Of a DNA stretch of 64,000 nucleotides, positions 8,317 to 16,040 are shown piece by piece. The stretch lies in NCBI RefSeq assembly GCF_022234545.1, contig NZ_JAIEUI010000028.1, positions 1 to 64,000 of the forward strand, written 5' to 3'. Below the pieces are notes generated by a model, which saw nothing but the letters and a program-made list of their open reading frames with translations, was not told the DNA's origin and ran no database searches. Every line of letters begins with the position of its first letter. Position 1 is the stretch's first letter. The position numbers and the translations under genes are program-made. This DNA is from Paenibacillus piscarius (GTDB lineage Bacteria; Bacillota; Bacilli; Paenibacillales; Paenibacillaceae).

Positions 8317-9864
8317 ATGAGCCCGACCCATGTATGGATTCCCGTCGTATTCTATTGGCTGCCGATGCTCATCTTTTTCTTCATGGGGATGGATGTGCTG
8401 CTGCGCAATCCTAAAAGAACTGAACACCGTCTGGTTAGCGCTACCATTCTGTGTTATTTCCTGATGTTCCTGGAGGAGTACTTCCGGTATATGCTGCCGA
8501 TGGAATATAGTCCGCTGCTCGCTGCGGTCTGGTTCTCCAATGTAGGTATCCTGATTCCGGGACTCGGCTTCCATCTGATTGCCCGCTTGATCGGCCTGCA
8601 CAAGCGGATGCGGCGGCCCTGGTATCCATATCTGTTCCATATCCTGATTCTGGCCATTCCGGCGGGTCTTATCAGCCAGCGTTCGTATACCTCTGTGGAG
8701 CTGTTCACCGTAAGCGGAGTCTGGAAATGGCCGGTGGCGAATGGGGCCTACTACGGGACGCTGACGGCCAGCCTGCTGCTGAGCTTCATCCCTATCGCCA
8801 TGCTGCGCAGTGCGCGCAAGTGGAGTGCGGCCGACCCTGATTACCAGAAGCATGACGGCATCTTCAAGCTGCTGGAGTACGGCTCCTGGGTGACGTTCCT
8901 CTGGGTGGCAGTGTTCGGCTATTTCCGCTTCAACGAAGTGTTGCCGCCTTATACGTATATCTACGGGGGGCTGATCTGGTGCTTCGTTCTGCGGCTGTCC
9001 ATGCAGCGGTATGAGTTCCTTAATCATGCGGGACACCGCTACAAGAAGATGTTCCAGATCAATTCGCAGGCGGCGCTGCTTGTCTCCTTGAATGGAGATA
9101 TTAAGGAAGCAAATCCGAGTGCGGATAAAATGTTCGGGCGGCTTGTCCCCGGGAAGACTAACCTTGCCTCTCTGGGCGGTGCAGAGATTGTTACGAAGCT
9201 TAAGGAGCAGGACGATATCGGTGAGCTGGAGATGGTCCTCCACAGCGGGGACAATCAGATTGAAGCGATGATTAACGGGGACTATGTGACCGTAGACCAT
9301 GAGCTTCATGCCGTCCTGCTCATCCGCGACATCCGGCTGCGGAATCAGCATCTGCGCCAGATTGCCTTCATGGCCTATCACGATCCGCTCACAGGGCTGC
9401 CGAACCGCAGACAGTTCTACGATAAGCTGGAGGAGGCCCTGACGGAGGCCGGACAGACCGGCGGGGAGCTGGCGATCCTGCTGCTGGATCTCGACCGGTT
9501 CAAGCAGGTGAATGACCGCTGGGGCCATGAGGCCGGGGATCAGATGTTATGCAAGGTAGCGGCCCTGATTCATCAGCTGGTCCAGCCTGACGGGCTGGCG
9601 GCCCGCTTCGGCGGCGACGAATTCGTAATGTTCTGCCCTGTGGGAGCGGAGGGGCTTACGGCCGCAGAGCTGGAACGCCGGCTGCAGGCGGCAGCTGCAC
9701 AGGCCACGCTGGATTATGAGGGTAACGTGCTGAAGATTGATATGAGCGCCGGCCTCAGTCTGTACCCGCAGGACGGATCGGCCCCGGACGCGTTGCTGCG
9801 CCAGGCGGATAAGCGGATGTACGCGATTAAGCGGGGCCTTGCGGAGGGGAATCATGAGATATGA
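8317..9864 (+). CDS. Membrane-bound diguanylate cyclase (PAS-GGDEF)
   Basis: A 515-residue enzyme that makes cyclic di-GMP from two GTP. The N-terminal 230 residues form about seven hydrophobic helices, resembling the membrane sensor of 7TM histidine kinases. A PAS-like domain follows (about 240-335), then the GGDEF domain (about 345-510) with an intact RFGGDEF active site near residue 430. The position of the inhibitory RxxD site upstream of the motif reads QPDG, so product feedback through an I-site is unlikely. No EAL or HD-GYP phosphodiesterase domain is attached. GAGGAGA precedes ATG 8317. The gene appears to be transcribed alone. Confidence 0.9.
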   Translation: MSPTHVWIPVVFYWLPMLIFFFMGMDVLLRNPKRTEHRLVSATILCYFLMFLEEYFRYMLPMEYSPLLAAVWFSNVGILIPGLGFHLIARLIGLHKRMRRPWYPYLFHILILAIPAGLISQRSYTSVELFTVSGVWKWPVANGAYYGTLTASLLLSFIPIAMLRSARKWSAADPDYQKHDGIFKLLEYGSWVTFLWVAVFGYFRFNEVLPPYTYIYGGLIWCFVLRLSMQRYEFLNHAGHRYKKMFQINSQAALLVSLNGDIKEANPSADKMFGRLVPGKTNLASLGGAEIVTKLKEQDDIGELEMVLHSGDNQIEAMINGDYVTVDHELHAVLLIRDIRLRNQHLRQIAFMAYHDPLTGLPNRRQFYDKLEEALTEAGQTGGELAILLLDLDRFKQVNDRWGHEAGDQMLCKVAALIHQLVQPDGLAARFGGDEFVMFCPVGAEGLTAAELERRLQAAAAQATLDYEGNVLKIDMSAGLSLYPQDGSAPDALLRQADKRMYAIKRGLAEGNHEI

Positions 9865-9953
9865 GATTTGAGATTAGTGGGGGAATGGAGTTATTTGAGT
9901 CTCATCCGGGATATAATTAAGGATATATACTCATAAAGAAAGGAGTGAGCTGC

Positions 9954-10691
9954 TTGAGCTACCCTGAAATCCTGCGCAAAAAGGCTTTATATGATCAGAC
10001 CAAAGATAAGCTTTCAAACATCACCGTTAATAGTTATGTCAAAGCCTTTGAACTTGAGTACACACATAACTCAACAGCAATTGAAGGCAATACGTTAACC
10101 CTGCTGGAAACCAAAGTGGTCCTAGAAGAAGGACTATCCGTGGGCGGGAAAATGCTTCGGGAAATATACGAAGTTATTAATCACAATAAAGCTTATCAGT
10201 ATATTAAAGGCTGTATTAATGACGGAAAACCTTTAGATGAAGCTATTATTAAAGATATCCATGCAATACTAACCGAAAATATAATGGTTGGGGGTGTATA
10301 TCGGAATGTGGAGGTATATATATCTGGAGCCTCCCATACGCCGCCTCCGCCCAATGAAATGTACCAGCAAGTGAAAAACTTTTATGCTGATTTAGCTGAA
10401 AAGAAAACAGACGATATCATAGAGCTTGCGGCCTGGACTCATGCTGAATTTGTACGTATCCATCCATTCGTTGATGGGAACGGCAGAACCTCGCGGCTGA
10501 TTATGAATTATCAGTTGCTGGCAAGCGGCTATCTTCCCGTATCGATTGCCAAGGAAACAAGGCTGGAGTACTTTGATGCACTCGAAGCCTATGCTGTGCG
10601 CCGGGATCTCAAGCCTTTTGCTGATATGATTGCCTCTCTGGAAGAACAGCAATTAGATCGTTATCTTGGAATGATTGAGCGGCAGAATTAA
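9954..10691 (+). CDS. Fic-domain AMP transferase, class II
   Basis: A protein of 245 residues predicted to transfer AMP (or another nucleotide moiety) to hydroxyl side chains of target proteins. The catalytic motif HPFVDGNGRTSR near residue 169 is complete (HxFx(D/E)GNGRxxR). The N-terminal STAIEGN near residue 40 matches the inhibitory (S/T)xxxE(G/N) helix, which defines self-inhibited class II Fic proteins. TTG 9954 is chosen because AAAGGAG at 9938-9944 directly abuts the in-frame GTG 9945, too close to serve it. The coding sequence is much AT-richer than its neighbours (22 G+C in the 60 bases at 10021-10080), suggesting acquisition. No antitoxin gene is adjacent; the inhibitor is internal. 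Confidence 0.9.
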   Translation: MSYPEILRKKALYDQTKDKLSNITVNSYVKAFELEYTHNSTAIEGNTLTLLETKVVLEEGLSVGGKMLREIYEVINHNKAYQYIKGCINDGKPLDEAIIKDIHAILTENIMVGGVYRNVEVYISGASHTPPPPNEMYQQVKNFYADLAEKKTDDIIELAAWTHAEFVRIHPFVDGNGRTSRLIMNYQLLASGYLPVSIAKETRLEYFDALEAYAVRRDLKPFADMIASLEEQQLDRYLGMIERQN

Positions 10692-10717
10692 TGTACCAAA
10701 TATATCGATTTATATTC

Positions 10718-10762
10718 CCACAAATCAGGACCACCCGCTGGACGGGTGGTCCTGATTTGTGG
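10718..10762. terminator. Perfect 20-bp stem hairpin after fic
   Basis: Arms 10718-10737 and 10743-10762 are exact reverse complements with a five-base loop. It lies 26 bases after the fic stop. There is no T-run on either side, so it may act as an unusual terminator, an RNA-stabilising stem or a cruciform target rather than a classical intrinsic terminator. Confidence 0.6.
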
Positions 10763-10854
10763 AGGATTACCATAATCAGTCTTCAGAGAAGAATGAACCG
10801 GATTAGCCCGGCCATCGCCTATAGAGTATAACAAGTCAAATGGAGGTGAAGCGG

Positions 10855-11424
10855 ATGGAGCAGGAGCAATTATGGATGCAGCAGTGCCGGGATGGGGAAC
10901 AGGATGCATTCTACCAGCTGGTGAAGCCTTATCTGGACCGGGCCTACAGCACGGCCAGAGCGATTCTGAATTCTCCGCACTATGCCGAGGATGCCGTCCA
11001 GAATGCGATGCTGGAAGCGTATAGAGCTATTAAGAGCGGCAAAGAAATCCGCAGCTTCCGAAGCTGGTTCAGCCGGTTGGTTGCAATGCGGGCGTTGGAT
11101 CTGGCCAGAGCACGCTCCAGGCAGTTCAGACAGACAGAAGTGCTGGGGGATCATGAGGAGCCGGCGGATGAACGGGAACAGCCTATGGAGGCGGTTTTGA
11201 AGAAAGAAGAGCAATCCCGGCTGCTGGCCCAGGTCATGTCGTTGGATATGCGCCACCGCTCAGTGATTGTGTTGTACTACTATCAGGAGATGTCCGTAGA
11301 CGAGATCGCAGATGTTCTGGGCGTTAAGGCCGGGACCGTGAAGTCCAGATTGCATAATGCACGCTTGAAGCTGATGAATCTGAATGATTCCATTAATCCG
11401 AAGAAGGTGATTTTCGATGTCTAA
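10855..11424 (+). CDS. ECF-type RNA polymerase sigma factor
   Basis: A 189-residue sigma-70 family factor of the extracytoplasmic-function group. Region 2 (about 15-85) binds core polymerase and the -10 element; region 4 (about 120-180) includes the helix-turn-helix MSVDEIADVLGVKAGTVKSR. Start ATG 10855 follows GGAGGTG by six bases; an upstream ATG at 10840 overlaps no such site. The 3' end overlaps the next gene by eight bases; that gene encodes a single-pass membrane protein and is therefore the likely anti-sigma factor. The signal and target genes are unknown. Confidence 0.9.
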   Translation: MEQEQLWMQQCRDGEQDAFYQLVKPYLDRAYSTARAILNSPHYAEDAVQNAMLEAYRAIKSGKEIRSFRSWFSRLVAMRALDLARARSRQFRQTEVLGDHEEPADEREQPMEAVLKKEEQSRLLAQVMSLDMRHRSVIVLYYYQEMSVDEIADVLGVKAGTVKSRLHNARLKLMNLNDSINPKKVIFDV

Positions 11425-12946
11425 GTTCAAGAACGGGATACAGGGTGAACCACAGCAACAGTTAGAGGAAATGGGCGGTGTGCTGAGCCTTCATGCTGCG
11501 CCCCAAAGCCTGCACGATTTTGCGAAAAATATTGCCAGGCACGCGGCGGCTGCGGAACCTGCTGCCCCTAGCCGTCCGGTCCGTTCCCGCACAAAGCGGC
11601 GGTTGATCGGTGCTGTGTGCGGTACGGCGGCCGCTGCCATGCTGCTATTCTCTGCCCAGGTATCGCCGGCCTTCGCCAATCTGATGCAATACATTCCCGG
11701 CTTCTCGGTGGCCTCCGACTGGTTGACTACGCTGCGTACTGGTGATGGTGTTCAGAATGCGGGCAATCATGATTACCGGCCGTTCCAGCCGGTCGTGATG
11801 AAATTCGGAGATACCAAGGTTAGTCTGAGTGATGTCTACCTGACCAGTGACAGGCTGATCTATAAAGTTTTTGTCCAATCAGACAAGCTTAGCGGGAGCG
11901 TGACCACCTGGCCGGACGGAACGCCGGGGATCGACTATAGCAACGCGGGTTATCACGTAACGAGCAAGGACTTCCCGGGTGCTGGAGCAGGCGGGGTGAT
12001 GAAGCTTACCCATGACGTACAGACCGGCGAGCCGATTCTGGTTCTGCCGACCGAGCAGCAGCTGTCGCCGCAGCAGGTGGCCGATTTCCTGGCGGGGAAC
12101 CCGTCCAAGCTGAGCTTTACCTTCTATGAGCCACAGGCGGGAAGCGCGATTCCGCTGAAGCATAATATTGATGTCAATTTTGACAAAAGCCAGTGGAAGC
12201 AGGACCGGATCATCCCGCAGCAGGTCTCCATGCCGGTTACCGTCCACTCGGACCGGGAGGTGATTGACGTGCAGGAGGTCAAAATCACACCGCTCAGCAC
12301 CTACATCACCCTGCACCTGAACAATGCGGACCAGAAACTGCTGGATATTGATTGGAGCAACCCGTCCATCGAATTGACAGATAACGCAGGCAGCACCTAT
12401 GAGTTCAAAGGCTACACCAGCCTAAATGCTGTGCCAGGACGCAGCAACGGCGGTTCCGGTACGATCCGCCTGGAGTTTGCCTCTTCACCATACTTCAATC
12501 AGCAAGCCGACCGGCTGAATCTGAAGATCGGGCATGTCCAGCTCTCAGAGGTAAGCTCCTTCTCTCTGGCCATGGATGAAGCACTGCCCAAAGTGATCCC
12601 GTTCAGCGGCAAGCAGATGCTTCTGACCGAGAGCCGTTATGAAGACGGGTTCCTGAAGCTGAAGCTTACACAGGATGCACAGAACCGCATGAGCATTGAC
12701 TTCAATATCACAGATTATATGGCTAAGGTGCTTCAGTCCCGGGAGCTGTACGATAAGTTCTATGCGGGCAACAGAGATCAGGCGGGCTTGGCCCGGAATG
12801 TTCTGCAGGCCCAGGAAGGCCACGGGGAATATGAGATCTGGATTGCGGCCCCTGAGCAGAAGCGGTATGAAGTGGAAATGATCAATGCTGTAACGCAGCG
12901 CGAGCAGGTCCAGGTGGATCAGCAGGTTGAACTCAGCGTGCGATAA
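11417..12946 (+). CDS. Membrane anti-sigma factor with large extracytoplasmic region (DUF4179-like)
   Basis: A 509-residue protein with a cytoplasmic N-terminus of about 55 residues, one transmembrane helix (about 60-80) and a long outer region of beta-rich sequence. This is the layout of DUF4179/DUF5643 anti-sigma proteins encoded next to ECF sigma factors in Bacillales. The N-terminus lacks the zinc HxxxCxxC motif of ZAS anti-sigma factors, so binding to the sigma factor must use a different fold. Overlap with the sigma gene implies coupled synthesis. The outer region is presumably the stress sensor. Confidence 0.8.
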   Translation: MSKFKNGIQGEPQQQLEEMGGVLSLHAAPQSLHDFAKNIARHAAAAEPAAPSRPVRSRTKRRLIGAVCGTAAAAMLLFSAQVSPAFANLMQYIPGFSVASDWLTTLRTGDGVQNAGNHDYRPFQPVVMKFGDTKVSLSDVYLTSDRLIYKVFVQSDKLSGSVTTWPDGTPGIDYSNAGYHVTSKDFPGAGAGGVMKLTHDVQTGEPILVLPTEQQLSPQQVADFLAGNPSKLSFTFYEPQAGSAIPLKHNIDVNFDKSQWKQDRIIPQQVSMPVTVHSDREVIDVQEVKITPLSTYITLHLNNADQKLLDIDWSNPSIELTDNAGSTYEFKGYTSLNAVPGRSNGGSGTIRLEFASSPYFNQQADRLNLKIGHVQLSEVSSFSLAMDEALPKVIPFSGKQMLLTESRYEDGFLKLKLTQDAQNRMSIDFNITDYMAKVLQSRELYDKFYAGNRDQAGLARNVLQAQEGHGEYEIWIAAPEQKRYEVEMINAVTQREQVQVDQQVELSVR

Positions 12947-13056
12947 TGGAATCATCCGCTGGGCAGCGCTCCGTCTCCGGGGTTGTCTGGCGAAGGTTTT
13001 TACAATCGTATATACTGATTAGACCAATTGATTATTTAGGAGCTGTGTCACATACC

Positions 13057-14223
13057 ATGATCAAGAAAGAAGCCGCGCATATCCGCAAGCAGTTCAAGAT
13101 GGACCACGATCAGCTGAACCTGTACGATATTCTGAATGTCTATATTATGAAAGAAACGAACGAAATCTATCACTTCGAGCGCCAGCCGTTCGCCATGCTG
13201 GAACGCGAGAAGCAGGAGCTGTATATGGGTAATTTCCGGAAGCTGCTGACCGGCGAGCTGGACCAGAAGCTGTTCGAGCTGAAATTCCTGGAGGAGGCGG
13301 AGGAGCCTACGCAGGTGATGCTGCACCAGGGCCTCGTGACCGGGGACCCTGAGGAATGGCAGGACCTGATGCTCATGCTGGTGGACAAAATGCTGGTAGA
13401 CGCCAAATACGAGAAGGATACGGTCATTACCTTCGTGCGGGGGCAATACTTCCGGCCGACGAAGGCGCGCAATGACGAAGCCGAGGAGACCGGCAAGGAC
13501 GAGGTGTTCGCCCATCCGTTCATTCTATGCAGCGTGAATTCCACGGAGCAGCAGCGCAAGACGCTTCTGTTCGATTATGTGGAGCGGGAATTCAAGTATA
13601 ATATCATGGTGGACCCGATTATTAAGCTGAGTACGCCGGAGCAAGGCTTCTTTTATCCGAGTGTGACTGACAACTATTCAGATGTGAACCGTGTGCTGTA
13701 CTGCACCGGAAGCGCGAATAATCCGAACCCGCATTTCATCGAGCAGGTGCTGAATGCGGAGCGGTCGGTGACGGCGCTGGAGGAACGGTCTATTTTCGAA
13801 GACATTGTGAAGGAAGTTGCCGGTGAACAAATCGATGTGGCAACCATTGCCCAGGTGTACGAGGAGATTCATCAGGTGATTGAGGACAACGCGGAGGAGG
13901 AAGAGCCGCCGAGACTGGATTACCGTGATGTGGAACGTGTGCTAAAGGCCAGCGGGGTGGAGGATGTAACGGTGGAGAAGGTCGAACGCGCCTTCGAGAC
14001 CATTGTGGACAACAAGCATTATGAGATGAAGGCCAGCAGTGTCATCCCGAAGTATACGACCAAGTCGATCAAGATTGATACGAAGGTCGCTTCGATCACG
14101 ATCAGCCCGCAGGACCTGAGATATGTGCGGCAGGTGAATTACCAGGGCAAGCGCTGCATTATGATTGAGATTGAAGAGGATGCGGTGATTGAAGGCTTCA
14201 CGCTGCTGACGGAGAACTTATAA
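13057..14223 (+). CDS. DUF4317 family protein
   Basis: A soluble, charged protein of about 388 residues of unknown function that matches the DUF4317 family found in many Firmicutes. ATG 13057 gives the usual family N-terminus (MIKKEAAHIRKQFK). The open frame extends upstream to 12946, where it would overlap the anti-sigma stop codon, but that stretch looks like untranslated leader. The ribosome binding site AGGAG at 13038-13042 is rather far from the start. Coding is rich in Glu/Lys with no transmembrane segment. It is followed by a terminator. Its link to the sigma operon is only positional. Confidence 0.75.
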   Translation: MIKKEAAHIRKQFKMDHDQLNLYDILNVYIMKETNEIYHFERQPFAMLEREKQELYMGNFRKLLTGELDQKLFELKFLEEAEEPTQVMLHQGLVTGDPEEWQDLMLMLVDKMLVDAKYEKDTVITFVRGQYFRPTKARNDEAEETGKDEVFAHPFILCSVNSTEQQRKTLLFDYVEREFKYNIMVDPIIKLSTPEQGFFYPSVTDNYSDVNRVLYCTGSANNPNPHFIEQVLNAERSVTALEERSIFEDIVKEVAGEQIDVATIAQVYEEIHQVIEDNAEEEEPPRLDYRDVERVLKASGVEDVTVEKVERAFETIVDNKHYEMKASSVIPKYTTKSIKIDTKVASITISPQDLRYVRQVNYQGKRCIMIEIEEDAVIEGFTLLTENL

Positions 14224-14236
14224 AATACTTCGTATG

Positions 14237-14284
14237 ACGGGCTATCCCGGTGTCTCTGAGCAGACCTGGGATAGCCCGTTTGTA
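14237..14284 (+). terminator. Terminator after DUF4317 gene
   Basis: Perfect 12-bp arms (14237-14248 and 14268-14279) with a 19-base loop, followed by a short T-rich tail. It also lies just past the stop of the convergent DUF4304 gene and may serve both. Confidence 0.7.
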
Positions 14285-14303
14285 TGGTTACTGGGGTTAG
14301 ACG

Positions 14304-14903
14304 CTATAACTGCAATCCGTACTCCGCCCAAATGGCTGCATACTTCTTGTCCCAGATCGCCCAGCGCGTCTCGGCCCCGTATTTGCCCTGAAGCTGCTTC
14401 AGGTAATGCTCTGCGGTCTCTGTCTCGCCTGCGCGGAGCAGGAACCGGAAGGTCTCTTCACTTAGATGCAGCGCTGTCCGATCCATATAGTAATCCAGGA
14501 TAGCCCTGGCACCCTCTAAGGTGTACATGAACGTGAGCGCCTGGTCCAGATGCTGCAGCAGCTCTGCGGTGAAGCTGTCCGTATCCGTATCCTCCGTCAA
14601 AGTATAGCGGTCCGGGGCTGCGGGGACGATCTCTCTGATCCGTGAGGTGAAGTGGGAGCTGCCGGCCACAGATACGATGGACGACTGTCTTGACTGCAGC
14701 TGCTCAAGCTCTGTAGAGTGAATCGTGCAGTTCACATAGAAGCTGAGCTTGTCCCAGGTATTGCCCGACGATTTCTGAATATTGATGTTATAGATAAGCT
14801 GATCTTCTGTTTTGGTGAAATTCAGAGCTTTTTTACGATACCCCCGTGCGGTGAAAAAAGGTTTCACGTCCTGCTTGATGATCTCTTTGAACAATTCCTG
14901 CAT
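14304..14903 (-). CDS. DUF4304 family protein
   Basis: A 199-residue soluble protein whose N-terminus (FKEIIKQDVKPFFTARGYRKK) and following YNINIQKS and FYVN segments match DUF4304. The function is unknown. Members are often scattered singly or near polymorphic-toxin immunity genes, so an immunity-like role is possible but not supported by the neighbours here. AAGGAGG lies before ATG 14903 on the minus strand. Transcription converges with the DUF4317 gene. Confidence 0.75.
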   Translation of the reverse strand: MQELFKEIIKQDVKPFFTARGYRKKALNFTKTEDQLIYNINIQKSSGNTWDKLSFYVNCTIHSTELEQLQSRQSSIVSVAGSSHFTSRIREIVPAAPDRYTLTEDTDTDSFTAELLQHLDQALTFMYTLEGARAILDYYMDRTALHLSEETFRFLLRAGETETAEHYLKQLQGKYGAETRWAIWDKKYAAIWAEYGLQL

Positions 14904-15050
14904 TGTCAGCCTCCTTCGTGTGCGGTGATATGTCGTCCTGCTCGTGATAACCTGTCTAATGACAGTTATATTGTACTATAACCAAGGTTAACTCAGATGT
15001 CTTCATTCTGGGTAAAAATAGGTATCGAGGAAAGGAGAGTCTGCAGATTA

Positions 15051-15782
15051 ATGAAAAATGTTAAAATTCTGTTAGGTGTGTTCGCGTTCGCCGCCGTGAT
15101 GGTAGTGCTGTTCGGGTGGGGCGGGCCTATTGTTCTAAAGTTATTCTTACATAATGATTATGCGAGAAGTGTTATCTTGCTGGTGGTGTTCAGTCTGATT
15201 GTGTACGGTAAGCGGATGAACTGGTCAAATGGTCTGGTCATTGTTATTGCCTTGTTCTCCTTCTTCGGCATGTTCATCGACTCGTCGGGCAATCCGGTCT
15301 ATAACAAGCCGCTGGAATGGATCATCTCCCCGTTCGGGCAATTGCAGGTCGACCGCCATGTCACGAATTATGCGCCGGGGCAATTCTCCATTACGGAGAA
15401 CGTGACTATTCTGAAGCCGGATGGAGAGGTCACCCGATTAAGTTCAATATGGTTATACCTGTACCGCCTAGCCCAGTATATGGTGCTCTACTCCATTATA
15501 GGCACCTTGCTTAGTGCGATCCGGGGCAAGCAGCCGGAGCGCTGGCCGATACCGGTCGTGACCGTAGACGAGACGTTGACGCCGGAGATGGAGCGGCGGG
15601 TAGCCGCTGAGCTGAAGCGGCGGGAGGCCGCCGGCACAGCATTGAAGGTTGTGCCCGAAGACGTGCAGGCGCAGGTCCGGCAGCTCAAGCAAGAGGGCCA
15701 GCTCATCCCGGCGATCAAGCTCGTCCGCGGGCATTCGGATATGTCTCTGGGTGAAGCCAAGCAGTATGTGGAGAGACTGTAG
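15051..15782 (+). CDS. Membrane protein with L7/L12-like C-terminal motif
   Basis: A protein of 243 residues with three or four hydrophobic segments in the first 165 residues (about 5-25, 35-52, 57-75, 138-160), then a cytoplasmic tail. The last 26 residues (IKLVRGHSDMSLGEAKQYVE) resemble the C-terminal fold of ribosomal protein L7/L12 (IKxVRxxTGLGLxEAKxxV), a motif also seen at the end of several Bacillales membrane proteins. ATG 15051 is chosen with AAAGGAGAG upstream; the frame continues to 14997 without support. Function unknown. Confidence 0.7.
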   Translation: MKNVKILLGVFAFAAVMVVLFGWGGPIVLKLFLHNDYARSVILLVVFSLIVYGKRMNWSNGLVIVIALFSFFGMFIDSSGNPVYNKPLEWIISPFGQLQVDRHVTNYAPGQFSITENVTILKPDGEVTRLSSIWLYLYRLAQYMVLYSIIGTLLSAIRGKQPERWPIPVVTVDETLTPEMERRVAAELKRREAAGTALKVVPEDVQAQVRQLKQEGQLIPAIKLVRGHSDMSLGEAKQYVERL

Positions 15783-15801
15783 CCGGTGTAATTAGAAGGT
15801 T

Positions 15802-15838
15802 AAGCCTATTCTGTTCAATGGACAGAGTAGGCTTTTTT
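15802..15838 (+). terminator. Intrinsic terminator
   Basis: Stem AAGCCTATTCTGT / ACAGAGTAGGCTT (12 of 13 Watson-Crick pairs, one G-U) followed by six T. It ends the preceding transcript. Confidence 0.85.
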
Positions 15839-16040
15839 GCGCGCTTAATGATATGAAGGAATTATGCAAGGACTTAATACACATTTGTATGATATTTCAA
15901 TATTATTTTTTGACTATTTCGTTAATTATTTCGCGAAAAATGTCGATAAATCACTCAGGGTACTTACTTCCCCGTTGTGAGCCTCACTGCGGTGGAGCCG
16001 CCTATATTATAGAAGCTGTCATCCGACAAGGAGGAAAACA
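15839..16040. other. AT-rich leader of surface-protein gene
   Basis: About 200 bases. A TTGACT at 15910-15915 could be a -35 box but no convincing -10 at the right spacing was found. AAGGAGGAAAA directly precedes the surface-protein start. Nothing else is seen. Confidence 0.3.

Noticed and set aside
8287-9528. 413-codon minus-strand frame opposite the diguanylate cyclase
   Set aside because: Composition is Gln/His/Arg-rich without domains and the plus-strand gene has intact PAS-GGDEF motifs.
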